A stretch of DNA of 32,988 nt from an uncultured Bacteroidia bacterium. Its GTDB lineage: Bacteria > Bacteroidota > Bacteroidia > Bacteroidales > UBA932. Numbering within the stretch: the first letter of the stretch is position 1; every line of letters begins with the position of its first letter. The notes beneath the pieces are model-generated. The model made no database searches and had not been told where the DNA came from. It saw nothing but the letters and a program-made list of their open reading frames with translations. The stretch lies in NCBI GenBank assembly GCA_902801885.1, contig CADCJX010000026.1, positions 1 to 32,988 on the forward strand. Reading direction: 5' to 3'. A program made the translations under genes and the position numbers. Below are positions 25,506-32,988 of this stretch, one piece after another.

Positions 25506-27185
25506 ATGAATATGAAGAAGTTCCTCCTTTCAGTGGCCATTTTGGTCCTCGCGGCATCCATCCCTTCAGGAGCCGCTCCGATGAAAGCCAGAGTTATTCA
25601 GCAGCCTTTCTCAGTGGACGGCAAGGATATGGACGCTTATTTCGAGTGGACCATCAATGAACTCAAGAAATGCGATGAGAGTCTGGATATCGTAGTCCTT
25701 CCTGAATTCAGCGAGGTGCCAGGCAAAACCTTATCCAGGGAAGAGTTCCTGAACACCGCCCGCAAGAACGGCCCAATCCTGCTTGAGACATGCGCCGAAA
25801 CTGCAAGGCGCTGCAGCACCCTTGTTTTCGCAGGAGCGATAGATCTCTCCCTTGAGGTCCCGCGCAACACGATCTTCGTCTTCAACAGGCAGGGCGAGAT
25901 CATTGGCAAGTACTACAAGGAACATCTTACAAGGGGTGAGTGGGACAAGCTCGACAAAAGTTACACCGAAGAGTGGACCCAGCCGTATATTCTTGACATA
26001 GAAGGAGTAAGGTATGCCTTCCTGACCTGCTACGACTTTTATTTCTACGAGAATTTCTCAAACATCGCAAGGTGGAAGCCGGACGTCATCATCGGCAGCT
26101 CACACCAGAGGAGCGACACCTTCAGGGCGCTCGACATAATCAACACCTTCTGCGCCTACAACACCGGGGCCTACCTTGTAAGGGCTTCCGTGTCCATGGG
26201 TCTTGATTCAGAACTCGGCGGATGCTCATGCATCGTGGCCCCTACCGGAGAGATCCTCGGCACCCTCAGGTCAGAGGTAGCCAGCCTGGATGCCACCTTC
26301 GACCCCAAGGCCAAGTACCTCAAGCCGGCAGGTTACGGCAATCCCCCTTCCCTCCATTCTGAATATATCGAAATCGGTCGCCGCCCCTGGAAATACCGTC
26401 CCGGAGGAAGCGCTATCGTGACACCTTTGGACGAGGCTCCCGCCAAGAGGCTCTGTGCCCACCGCGGATTCTCGGCAGTCGCGCCGGAGAACTCCCTTGC
26501 TGCACTTGGAGCAGCAGTAGCCCTGGGAGCCTCCGAAGTCGAATTCGATCTCTGGTGGACCAAGGACGGAGAGATAGTGTCAATCCATGATGCCACCCTT
26601 GACAGGGTTTCGGACGGTACCGGAAAGGTCTATGAGAAGACCTACGACGAGCTGATGAAGTACGATTTCGGATCAAAGACTTCCGAGCATTTCAAAGGGC
26701 TTCACATTCTCCGTTTCGAGGACATCCTCAAGAAACTGTCCTGCCACACGATCATGAACATCCATATGAAGTCCATCTATGGACAAGGTTGGGACGAGGC
26801 CTGCCTCAAGAAAGTGGTGGATCTCATACACGTTTATGATGCTGACAAACATGTCTACTTCGCTACAGGTGACCATGTCCTGCATGAGCAACTTGCAAAG
26901 TTGGCTCCGGGAATCCCTCGCTGCATGCTCTATTGGAATGGCGCGGATATCGTGGATGATGCCCTGAAGTATGGTTGCAAGATCATACAGCTTGGAAAGA
27001 CAACCAAGTACCAAGGTTACTCCAACCTGGAAGAAATCCTGAAGAAGGCGAAGGACAACGGCCTGAGATGCAACATCTTCTGGGCTGACGATCCCCAGGA
27101 GGCCAGGCATTTCTTTGAAATGGGCTTCGACACGATCCTGACAAATGATTACCAGATAGTTGCAGACGCTACGGGCGAGAAATAA
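25506..27185 (+). CDS. Secreted nitrilase-family amidase fused to a GDPD domain
   Basis: A 559-residue two-domain exported protein. The signal peptide ends about residue 23 (IPSGAA). Residues 26-290 are a carbon-nitrogen hydrolase with the Glu67-Lys138-Cys175 triad (VVLPEFSE, KYYKEHL, LTCYDFYF), expected to cut an amide or nitrile. Residues 315-552 are a glycerophosphodiester phosphodiesterase: AHRGFSAVAPENS (His319, Arg320), EVEFDLWW (Glu346, Asp348) and SIHDATLDR (His361). The third metal ligand, normally Glu in NxExK, is His420 in MNIHMK. Acting together outside the inner membrane, the domains could split an amide-bearing phosphodiester and feed the symporter encoded upstream; this is inference. 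The fusion is not an arrangement I know as standard. The opposing EamA gene ends three bases past its stop. Confidence 0.88.
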   Translation: MNMKKFLLSVAILVLAASIPSGAAPMKARVIQQPFSVDGKDMDAYFEWTINELKKCDESLDIVVLPEFSEVPGKTLSREEFLNTARKNGPILLETCAETARRCSTLVFAGAIDLSLEVPRNTIFVFNRQGEIIGKYYKEHLTRGEWDKLDKSYTEEWTQPYILDIEGVRYAFLTCYDFYFYENFSNIARWKPDVIIGSSHQRSDTFRALDIINTFCAYNTGAYLVRASVSMGLDSELGGCSCIVAPTGEILGTLRSEVASLDATFDPKAKYLKPAGYGNPPSLHSEYIEIGRRPWKYRPGGSAIVTPLDEAPAKRLCAHRGFSAVAPENSLAALGAAVALGASEVEFDLWWTKDGEIVSIHDATLDRVSDGTGKVYEKTYDELMKYDFGSKTSEHFKGLHILRFEDILKKLSCHTIMNIHMKSIYGQGWDEACLKKVVDLIHVYDADKHVYFATGDHVLHEQLAKLAPGIPRCMLYWNGADIVDDALKYGCKIIQLGKTTKYQGYSNLEEILKKAKDNGLRCNIFWADDPQEARHFFEMGFDTILTNDYQIVADATGEK

Positions 27186-27188
27186 GCC

Positions 27189-28115
27189 CTAGGAACTGCT
27201 TCGGCCGGCAATGATTACTCCTGCAAGGATAATCGCTGAGCCGGCGATCGACATGGCACTCATTCTCTCCCCGAGGATGAGTGCTGCCGTTATAAGGGTA
27301 AAGACTGGATTGAGGTAGACATAATTGGTGGAGGTTACGTTCCCAAGCCTGGCCATGACGAGGTTCCACACAATGAAGCATGCAAGTGAAGCCACGAGCC
27401 CGAGGAACAGGAGGTTGAGGTAGACTTCACTCTGTCCAAGGATCTCAGGTGCGAAGGAAGACGTGCAGTTCCCAAGGAATGGGATAATCGTCAGCAGGCC
27501 ATAGAAGAAGACCTTCCTGGTGGCAAACACGGCTCCATAATCCTTGGTCATCTGTCCCATGAACATGCTGTATAGGGCCCAGCAAAGCGCCGCTCCAATC
27601 GAAAGGAGGTCCCCTTTCAAGGAGATTTCCATCCTGGAACCGTCAAAGATGACAATGGCCATTCCGGCAAGGGCAAGAATGGTACCCACAACAAGGGGCA
27701 GTCCTAGTTTCACGTTCTCCAGCCCATCGGCAAAACGGCCTCTGAGCACCTTCCTTCCAATAAGAGTGAATATGGCAGTGAAGACAGGAGCAACGCAGAC
27801 CAAAAAGGCCACATTCCCGGCCTGGGTATACGCCAAGGCGGTGTTCTCTGTCAAGAAATAAAATGATCCACCGGTGATGCCTAGGAAAAGGAACATCAGC
27901 TCATCTTTCCAACTGTTGCTGAATATCCGGACCTTATCTTTGCCGGTAAGGCACAGGAGCCATATCCCCAGATAGGCCATGCTGAAACGGACGGCAAAGA
28001 TCGCAGCCGGATGCATCCCGGCAGAAATCAATGTCTTCGTGCACACGAAGGTAACACCCCAGACAGCTACGACGGCGAGGGCTAGAAGGTGGTAAAGTAC
28101 TTTCTTTGAGGGCAT
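27189..28115 (-). CDS. EamA/DMT-family transporter
   Basis: A 308-residue inner-membrane protein with ten predicted helices in two EamA repeats. The first repeat starts VVAVWGVTFVCTKTLI; the second contains GDLLSIGAALCWALYSMF and later SLACFIVWNLVMARLG and VYLNPVFTLITAALILGER, which is the typical end of the second EamA unit. Members export or import metabolites such as amino acids, purines or sugars; the substrate cannot be told. The ATG at 28113-28115 is followed by a charged MPSKK, then the first helix. It is divergent from the SGNH hydrolase gene with 48 bases between, and convergent with the nitrilase-GDPD gene. Confidence 0.91.
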   Translation of the reverse strand: MPSKKVLYHLLALAVVAVWGVTFVCTKTLISAGMHPAAIFAVRFSMAYLGIWLLCLTGKDKVRIFSNSWKDELMFLFLGITGGSFYFLTENTALAYTQAGNVAFLVCVAPVFTAIFTLIGRKVLRGRFADGLENVKLGLPLVVGTILALAGMAIVIFDGSRMEISLKGDLLSIGAALCWALYSMFMGQMTKDYGAVFATRKVFFYGLLTIIPFLGNCTSSFAPEILGQSEVYLNLLFLGLVASLACFIVWNLVMARLGNVTSTNYVYLNPVFTLITAALILGERMSAMSIAGSAIILAGVIIAGRSSS

Positions 28116-28152
28116 GTTGTTAAATTCGAAGGGTCAATATACAAAAAAATCG

Positions 28153-28160
28153 TATCTTTA
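28153..28160 (+). promoter_or_regulatory. -7-like box directly before the second SGNH gene
   Basis: TATCTTTA matches TANNTTTG except the last base and ends three bases before the ATG at 28164. If real, the message would be leaderless. Confidence 0.25.
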
Positions 28161-28163
28161 AGC

Positions 28164-28928
28164 ATGATTAAGAATATGTACAGGTTATTTGCAGCCCTCG
28201 TGCTGGCTGGCATGCTTCTTCCCGCCTCATCTGCCGCGGCAGCAGGAAAGAGGATCGTCTTCATAGGTGATTCAATCACTGACGGCAACTGGGGCTGTCC
28301 GTATAATTTCAAGCCGACTTCCGCGGAGAGAAGCCACACGGACATGAACCATATCTACGGCCACAGTTATGTCATGCTCATCGCTTCCGACTGGCAGAGC
28401 CGCCATCCAGGGTCCGGATACTCCTTTTTCAACAGGGGCTTCAGCGGTCACAAGCTCGCTGATCTCGAAGGGCGCTGGAAGGAAGATGTACTGGACCTCA
28501 GGCCGGACGTGCTGTCAGTCCTCGTGGGAGTCAATGACATGCATTCCTATTTCAGTTCCAAGAATATGGAACCGTTTGACTTCGACGGATGGAAAGAAAG
28601 GTACCGCAACCTGCTCCTACAGGTAAAGGAACTGAACCCTTCCGTAAAACTGATTCTTTGCACTCCGTTCCTTGCCCGCGAAGGAAACACCGGGAAATCA
28701 CCTGATTACGAAGAAAGGGCAGAGATGACCCGGCATCTTGCCTCCATCGTCCGGGAACTGAGCGAAGAGCTTGGGGCTACCTGCGTCCAATTTGACAGGA
28801 TGTTCGAAAAGTTGGTGGGATCAGAACCGGAACCCTCCTACTGGATCTGGGACGGCATCCATCCGACTCCGGCCGGGCACCGCAGGATGGCTGACCTATG
28901 GACTAAGAAAGCAAAAATCAACAAATAA
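28164..28928 (+). CDS. Secreted SGNH/GDSL hydrolase
   Basis: A 254-residue exported enzyme with a signal peptide ending in an Ala-rich ASSAAAAG. The blocks are GDSITDG (Ser37), NRGFSGH, VGVNDM and DGIHPT (Asp230, His233). The spacing and the block starting RNLLLQVKELNPSVKLILC resemble the rhamnogalacturonan acetylesterase/lipase-like branch. The substrate is unknown. It differs clearly from the other SGNH protein in this window, so it is not a recent duplicate. An SPFH protein gene follows nine bases after the stop, so they are likely co-transcribed. An alternative ATG four codons later would still give a signal peptide. Confidence 0.91.
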   Translation: MIKNMYRLFAALVLAGMLLPASSAAAAGKRIVFIGDSITDGNWGCPYNFKPTSAERSHTDMNHIYGHSYVMLIASDWQSRHPGSGYSFFNRGFSGHKLADLEGRWKEDVLDLRPDVLSVLVGVNDMHSYFSSKNMEPFDFDGWKERYRNLLLQVKELNPSVKLILCTPFLAREGNTGKSPDYEERAEMTRHLASIVRELSEELGATCVQFDRMFEKLVGSEPEPSYWIWDGIHPTPAGHRRMADLWTKKAKINK

Positions 28929-28937
28929 TCAATAATC

Positions 28938-29873
28938 ATGGAGAATAAAGAATTTACCTACAAGGGTTTGACCCTCAACGGTTTCCTTGCCCTGTTCATG
29001 GAGCTGGTCATCTTCGCCTGCGCTATCTTCCTTTTCGTCAAGGCTGACGGTAATTCATGGTATGCCCTTCCCGCTGGCATCCTTCTGCTTCTGTTCGCAA
29101 TCTGCATGAGCGGTTTCATCAAACTGGAGCCCAATGAGGCAAAAGCCCTTGTGTTCTTCGGAAAGTACAGCGGAACCTTCTTCAAGACCGGTTTCTACTG
29201 GGTCAATCCCCTTCTGAGCAAGAAGAGCGTAAGCCTCCGTGCCCGCAACCTGAATCCGGAACCTATCAAGGTCAACGACAAGGCCGGAAATCCCGTCCTT
29301 ATCGGAATGGTTCTCGTCTGGAAACTCGAAGACACCTACAAGGCCCTGTTCGAGATTGACAGCCAGTCACTTGCCCCCGTAATCACCACGACTGCCCGCG
29401 GTGGAGTTATCCGCTCCCTGTCACAGGCTTTCGAAAACTTCGTCAGGGTCCAGAGTGACGCCGCACTTCGTCAGGTCGCCGGTTGCTACGCCTACGACAA
29501 TCCTGATTCCGAAGAAGAACTCACTCTCCGTTCAAATGCGGAAGAAATCAACGAGAGGCTCGTCAAGACCCTCAACGACCGTCTCTCTATGGCAGGAATC
29601 CATGTTATGGAGGCCAGGATCAACTACCTCGCATATGCCCCTGAAATCGCTGCAGTCATGCTTCGCCGCCAGCAGGCCGATGCCATCATTGCTGCACGCG
29701 AGAAGATAGTGGACGGTGCTGTCAGCATGGTCAAGATGGCTCTAGACAAACTCAAGGACGAGGGTGTTGTCGACCTCGACGAAGAAAAGAAGGCTGCCAT
29801 GGTAAGCAACCTTCTCGTAGTCCTTTGCGGAGATGAACCGGCCCAGCCGATCGTCAACTCCGGAAGTATTTAA
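28938..29873 (+). CDS. SPFH/band 7 domain membrane protein
   Basis: A 311-residue protein of the stomatin/prohibitin/flotillin superfamily. Two hydrophobic segments (about residues 13-34 and 42-60) precede the SPFH domain, which starts IKLEPNEAKALVFFGKYSGTF and includes KVNDKAGNPVLIGMVLVWKLED. A helical region near ALRQVAGCYAYDNPDSEEEL follows, then ILE/ALA-rich helices (APEIAAVMLRRQQADAIIAAREKIVDGA) typical of the family's coiled C-terminus. These proteins organise membrane microdomains and associate with proteases. In many Bacteroidota a small Arc-type gene follows such SPFH genes; here the next gene is an opposing carboxylesterase. Nine bases separate it from the SGNH gene. Confidence 0.92.
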   Translation: MENKEFTYKGLTLNGFLALFMELVIFACAIFLFVKADGNSWYALPAGILLLLFAICMSGFIKLEPNEAKALVFFGKYSGTFFKTGFYWVNPLLSKKSVSLRARNLNPEPIKVNDKAGNPVLIGMVLVWKLEDTYKALFEIDSQSLAPVITTTARGGVIRSLSQAFENFVRVQSDAALRQVAGCYAYDNPDSEEELTLRSNAEEINERLVKTLNDRLSMAGIHVMEARINYLAYAPEIAAVMLRRQQADAIIAAREKIVDGAVSMVKMALDKLKDEGVVDLDEEKKAAMVSNLLVVLCGDEPAQPIVNSGSI

Positions 29874-29883
29874 GCCTCGCTTG

Positions 29884-29899
29884 ATGCACATCAGTGCAT
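29884..29899. repeat. Small hairpin at the SPFH/carboxylesterase convergence
   Basis: ATGCAC-ATCA-GTGCAT, a 6-bp stem with a 4-base loop across the carboxylesterase stop codon and just past the SPFH stop. No T-run follows on either strand, so it is at most a weak transcript-end structure. Confidence 0.3.
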
Positions 29900-31555
29900 G
29901 AAGCCCATCAGCCATTTGTTGCGGGCCTCGAAGTCAGCATCGCAGACTTCCTTGCAGTCAACATCCAGTATGAGCATGGGCGGGACATCCATTCCATTGA
30001 TAGGATGCCAGTCCACCAGCCCAAGACCGTTGGGATTGCCGGTCTTGATGAAGTTGGCATAGTAAGCCTGGAATTGTGCTGAGACGGCATAGTCTTCAGG
30101 CTGCCAGTCGTACACGCGATTGGTCGGAAGGGTACCCATAGCATATTCAATGTCAGCCGAATGCACCGCTCCTTCGAAGGAAAGAACGGGCGCCTTGGGG
30201 GCATTGTCATCAGCTTTCTGCACACCGCCTGCCAAGGCTGCGACTACTCCCTCCATCACCATCCTTGGACGAGGCTTGGAATAATAGTAACGGTAAACCG
30301 GCTGCCCTGAAGTCATGGCATGGAGGTATCCGAACTTCCATGTGCTGTAGGCTATGAACATGTCCGAGGCCAGGTCCACTCCTGGCTTGCCCAGGACGTC
30401 TGCATCTGTCTTGAAACCGTACATTCCCATGGCTTTCTCAACATTATCGGCTCCGAAAACGGATGCTAGGACAGGCTTGATGTTCTCAAGGGTCGCCTCC
30501 TGGCCGCGAAGGAAGGCGAGCGGACTCATCTCCTGGGAATTGCGGCCGACCAGAAGCGGAACCTTCTGCTGTTCTCCGGCTTCGAATATAGCCGAAGGTT
30601 GCTTGGGGAAGAAGTAATTGTCTACATTGTAAGTTGGTACTCCGTTTATGTTGGATTTCTCAAGGAGTTCTTCTGCAGGCATTGCACGGGCCTCCGCAAT
30701 GGAATTCAAGCCCATCTCGGAGAGTTTCGCAACTCCCATAGCATCGGCTTCTTCCTGAGTGGGTATGGTTCCGGCAGTCACAGAACCGCTGGATGCCATT
30801 GCACGGGCGAACAAACCCTTTGTCAGAGGTGATGCTACCAGGGCGCTTACTGACATCGATCCTGCAGACTCTCCCACAATGGTTATCTGGTTCGGGTCTC
30901 CGCCGAAGGCGGCAATGTTGTCATGCACCCACTGGATGGCAGCGACCTGGTCCAGAAATCCCCAGTTTCCGGATCCGCCATAATTGCTTTCCGCTGTCAG
31001 TTCGGGATGGGCGAAATAACCGAATATTCCTTCACGATAGTTAGCAGTGATAGAGATAACTCCATGGCGGGCCATGCTTTCACCTGCATAACGTGGTTCG
31101 CTGCCGCTCCCGGCGTAAAGACCTCCGCCATTGAAATAAATCACTGAAGGAAGGCCGTCAGAAGCGCTCTTTGCCGGAGTCCAGATATTCAGGTACAAGC
31201 AGTCCTCACTCTTCTTTTCGGCGTAGAAGTTCATGTCTCCGAAGGGGTTGCCCTGCATGGGGTCGTCTCCGAACTTCTTGGCTTCACGGACTCCTTCCCA
31301 AGGCTGGACAGGCTGAGGAGCCTTCCACCTGAGATCACCTACCGGCGGAGCGCCAAAGGGAATTCCACGGAATATCTTCAAGCCTGATTCCAGGGTGCCT
31401 TCCAGGGTTCCCTGGGCAACAACTACTTGCGGACATCCGTCGTGAAAAACAAAACTCTCGGATTCGGCTGTCTTCTGCGAAGAATTCTTCTCTCCGCATG
31501 CTCCGATCATCATAGCTGCAAGTACGAAGCTTGCAATGCCGGTCAATGCTTTCAT
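29891..31555 (-). CDS. Type B carboxylesterase lipoprotein
   Basis: A 554-residue alpha/beta hydrolase related to para-nitrobenzyl esterase and cholinesterases. The signal peptide ends MIGAC, so it is probably lipid-anchored. Blocks include FRGIPFGAPPVGDLRWKAP, SEDCLYLNIWTPA, an oxyanion-hole FNGGGLYAGSG and IVGESAGSMSV with nucleophile Ser230. The acid is the Glu in GRNSQEMSPL (usual form NxDEG) and the His is in GAVHSADIEY (His465), where Ser replaces the usual Gly after His. The substrate is unknown. The start at the ATG at 31553-31555 begins the signal peptide; the longer frame would start at the end of the CPBP gene. It has its own -7 box at 31585-31592. Confidence 0.92.
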   Translation of the reverse strand: MKALTGIASFVLAAMMIGACGEKNSSQKTAESESFVFHDGCPQVVVAQGTLEGTLESGLKIFRGIPFGAPPVGDLRWKAPQPVQPWEGVREAKKFGDDPMQGNPFGDMNFYAEKKSEDCLYLNIWTPAKSASDGLPSVIYFNGGGLYAGSGSEPRYAGESMARHGVISITANYREGIFGYFAHPELTAESNYGGSGNWGFLDQVAAIQWVHDNIAAFGGDPNQITIVGESAGSMSVSALVASPLTKGLFARAMASSGSVTAGTIPTQEEADAMGVAKLSEMGLNSIAEARAMPAEELLEKSNINGVPTYNVDNYFFPKQPSAIFEAGEQQKVPLLVGRNSQEMSPLAFLRGQEATLENIKPVLASVFGADNVEKAMGMYGFKTDADVLGKPGVDLASDMFIAYSTWKFGYLHAMTSGQPVYRYYYSKPRPRMVMEGVVAALAGGVQKADDNAPKAPVLSFEGAVHSADIEYAMGTLPTNRVYDWQPEDYAVSAQFQAYYANFIKTGNPNGLGLVDWHPINGMDVPPMLILDVDCKEVCDADFEARNKWLMGFMH

Positions 31556-31584
31556 GTTCTGAATTGCTAAATTGTACAATGAGA

Positions 31585-31592
31585 CAAAGATA
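31585..31592 (-). promoter_or_regulatory. -7 box for the carboxylesterase gene
   Basis: Leftward TATCTTTG, a full match to TANNTTTG, 29 bases before the ATG. A TTTTG lies about 22 bases upstream inside the CPBP 3' end, slightly longer than ideal spacing. It suggests the esterase can be transcribed apart from menA-CPBP. Confidence 0.45.
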
Positions 31593-31605
31593 GCAATTTT
31601 CAGCA

Positions 31606-32250
31606 TCAGATAGGCAAAAGGACGAAAACCAGTACATCCCAGAGAGCATGGCTCACTATCAGGGCCCAGATTGCCTTAGGACAGATCCTGTAGACAAGGC
31701 CCCACACCGCACCGGCAACCAGGGCAGCCATCACCAGCATGAAGTTGAAGGACCAGATGTGTACGAGAGCATATATTACAGCTGTTATAAGAAAGGCAAA
31801 GTCCTTCGCATGTTTTCCTCCCAGCAGGCTGGAAAAGGTGCGCTGGACGTATCCGCGCCAGAAAAACTCTTCAGCAGGGCCGATGAGCAACAGCAGCAGG
31901 ATTGCTATTAACCAGGCAGGAAAGCCTTCCTTCATAGCGTAGACATTATCCACCTGAGGCCTGGCGAAATCGAACATCAAGGCAGAGAGTTTGTCCCCAA
32001 CCCAGAAAATGCCCCATAGGGCAAAAGCCAGGAGGATGCCACCGAAAAGTTGAAGGAGAGGCTTCTCAACAGGCAACAAGGATTTCAGGTCAGTGGTGAA
32101 AGACAGGCCCAGCACCGTGAGAGTGATGGCTGAAAAGGTCATCACCAGCCAGAACGAGGGCCATCCCTGCGTCCATGGGCTGAACATGTAAAACCAGAGC
32201 AGGGCGGCCGCACTCAGAGCGATGCCCAGGTTCCGTGCTTTTGTAATCAT
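31606..32250 (-). CDS. CPBP family intramembrane metalloprotease (Abi/CAAX)
   Basis: A 214-residue polytopic membrane protein. The CPBP motifs are EEFFWRGYV (Glu127, Glu128, Arg132), ALVHIW (His164) and VSHALWD (His201), matching EExxxR, FxxxH and HxxxN/D-type signatures of glutamic/metal intramembrane proteases. In bacteria such proteins process peptides or act in bacteriocin immunity; no specific partner is visible here. The start ATG overlaps the menA stop (ATGA, 32247-32250), so it is translationally coupled to menA. Confidence 0.9.
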   Translation of the reverse strand: MITKARNLGIALSAAALLWFYMFSPWTQGWPSFWLVMTFSAITLTVLGLSFTTDLKSLLPVEKPLLQLFGGILLAFALWGIFWVGDKLSALMFDFARPQVDNVYAMKEGFPAWLIAILLLLLIGPAEEFFWRGYVQRTFSSLLGGKHAKDFAFLITAVIYALVHIWSFNFMLVMAALVAGAVWGLVYRICPKAIWALIVSHALWDVLVFVLLPI

Positions 32251-32988
32251 AGAAGTCCGCCGATGAAAAGACCAAGGGAAAGCAGTCCGGAGAAAACAAG
32301 CTGCATCTTGGCGGAAGCCTGATCGAGCCCCTTCATTGCCTCGAGTCCATCCTTTTTGAACAAACTGGCCTTACGGAAGTTGTTCCAAGCAGGGATAATG
32401 GCACCAAGGCAAAGGAGGGAAGCCGGATGGAGCCACCCGGCAATCACAGCCACTGCCACATAGACAAACGGAATCACCATATAGCAGCAATACAGGATGG
32501 CAGAAGCCTTAAGGCCGATGAGCATGGCAAAAGTCCTGATTCCCGCAGCCCGATCGGTTTCCGAATCCAGGGTGTTGTTGGCATGAAGGACCGAAACGGT
32601 CACCAGCCCAATGGGGATGGAAAGCACCAGTGCCTCAGGTACATAAGCGCCAGTAATGGCATAAGTGGTACCCAGTACCGTAAGGACGCCGAAGATAAGG
32701 AATATGTCGGCATCTCCCAGTGCGTGGTATTTAAGGAAAGAATATAGCAACGTGAAAAGTACGCCTACTCCTCCAGCTATCAAGAGCCCTGGACCGATTA
32801 AGAATGTAATCAAAACGCCAACGGCGACTCCAGCAACAAAGAGGATGATGCTGAAACGCAGATATTCCTCCGGCTCGAAACGATGGAAAACCAGGTTGGG
32901 AACGGCAAACGCAGTCTCATTGTCGACGCCGCTTCTATAGTCTGCCCAGTCGCTAAGGACATTGCCTGCGGAATGCAGGAGGACGACG
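32247..32988 (-). CDS. menA: 1,4-dihydroxy-2-naphthoate prenyltransferase MenA, partial (N-terminus beyond window edge)
   Basis: About 246 C-terminal residues of a UbiA-superfamily membrane prenyltransferase; the frame stays open to the right edge, so the N-terminus is missing. The first Asp-rich motif GNVLSDWADYRSGVDN (bases about 32919-32966) and the second, NNTLDSETDRAAGIRTFA, are those that hold Mg-diphosphate, and the second fits MenA (DIETDxxAGKRTLA in others). MenA attaches the polyprenyl chain in menaquinone synthesis, in keeping with a quinone-using anaerobe. UbiA-type enzymes with other aromatic substrates are the alternative. A Met inside the frame at 32813 is not the start, because the first Asp-rich motif lies upstream of it. 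Confidence 0.88.
   Translation of the reverse strand, partial: VVLLHSAGNVLSDWADYRSGVDNETAFAVPNLVFHRFEPEEYLRFSIILFVAGVAVGVLITFLIGPGLLIAGGVGVLFTLLYSFLKYHALGDADIFLIFGVLTVLGTTYAITGAYVPEALVLSIPIGLVTVSVLHANNTLDSETDRAAGIRTFAMLIGLKASAILYCCYMVIPFVYVAVAVIAGWLHPASLLCLGAIIPAWNNFRKASLFKKDGLEAMKGLDQASAKMQLVFSGLLSLGLFIGGLL

Noticed and set aside
29884-29899. Bidirectional intrinsic terminator at the SPFH/carboxylesterase junction
   Set aside because: The 6-bp stem is real, but no T-run follows on either strand.
31606-32250. CPBP protease as part of a bacteriocin or defence system
   Set aside because: No bacteriocin precursor, ABC exporter or defence gene is nearby; it is coupled to menA.
32247-32813. A complete 188-residue membrane protein starting at the Met at 32813
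   Set aside because: The frame stays open to the window edge and the upstream part holds the first Asp-rich motif of UbiA/MenA, so this Met is internal.

Overview
The window looks like a chromosomal segment of a Bacteroidales-type member of the Bacteroidota with moderately high GC. The evidence is an adjacent SusC/SusD pair, a DUF4290-FtsK-LolA gene order, many lipoproteins with a Cys after a short signal, a Fibrobacter-paralogous-domain (FISUMP) lipoprotein, AddB/AddA-type repair genes, and repeated matches to the Bacteroidota -7 promoter box TANNTTTG rather than E. coli-type promoters. Genus cannot be assigned from the sequence alone; an uncultured gut or rumen Bacteroidales is my inference. 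I see no phage, integrase, transposase, CRISPR array, rRNA or tRNA. No gap between genes exceeds about 115 bases.

Layout. 1-4166: ileS (partial, leftward) faces a rightward cluster cvpA-like, tsaB, rpiB, truB (translation, tRNA modification, pentose phosphate). 4141-5617: a leftward pair of lipoproteins, apbE and a small protein with an I9-propeptide-like fold. 5732-6733: a FISUMP lipoprotein. 6730-11106: a leftward cluster of rubrerythrin, DUF4290 protein, ftsK and lolA. 11154-17143: the addB-addA helicase/nuclease pair. 17187-22924: a degenerate ManA-like cupin, an S4 RNA-binding protein, and a short SusC with its SusD. 22921-24271: a leftward phosphoglycolate-phosphatase-like HAD and a secreted SGNH hydrolase. 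24333-27185: a divergent DAACS-family symporter and a secreted nitrilase-GDPD fusion. 27189-32988: an EamA exporter, a second SGNH hydrolase with an SPFH membrane protein, a carboxylesterase lipoprotein, a CPBP membrane protease and menA (partial).

Most is housekeeping, but several things stand out. (1) A GC-rich, multi-hairpin element sits in frame inside two unrelated genes, the linker of ftsK and the middle of the ManA-like gene. The copies share exact blocks at matching spacing, while the stem between two of the blocks differs in sequence yet stays paired. (2) The ManA-like protein has lost three of the four expected zinc ligands. (3) A secreted nitrilase-GDPD fusion lies 6 bases downstream of a symporter whose substrate and sodium residues are altered. 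(4) IleRS carries GIHH in place of HIGH, the swapped signature linked to very high mupirocin resistance. (5) The ileS and cvpA promoters face each other so that their 5' leaders should be antisense.
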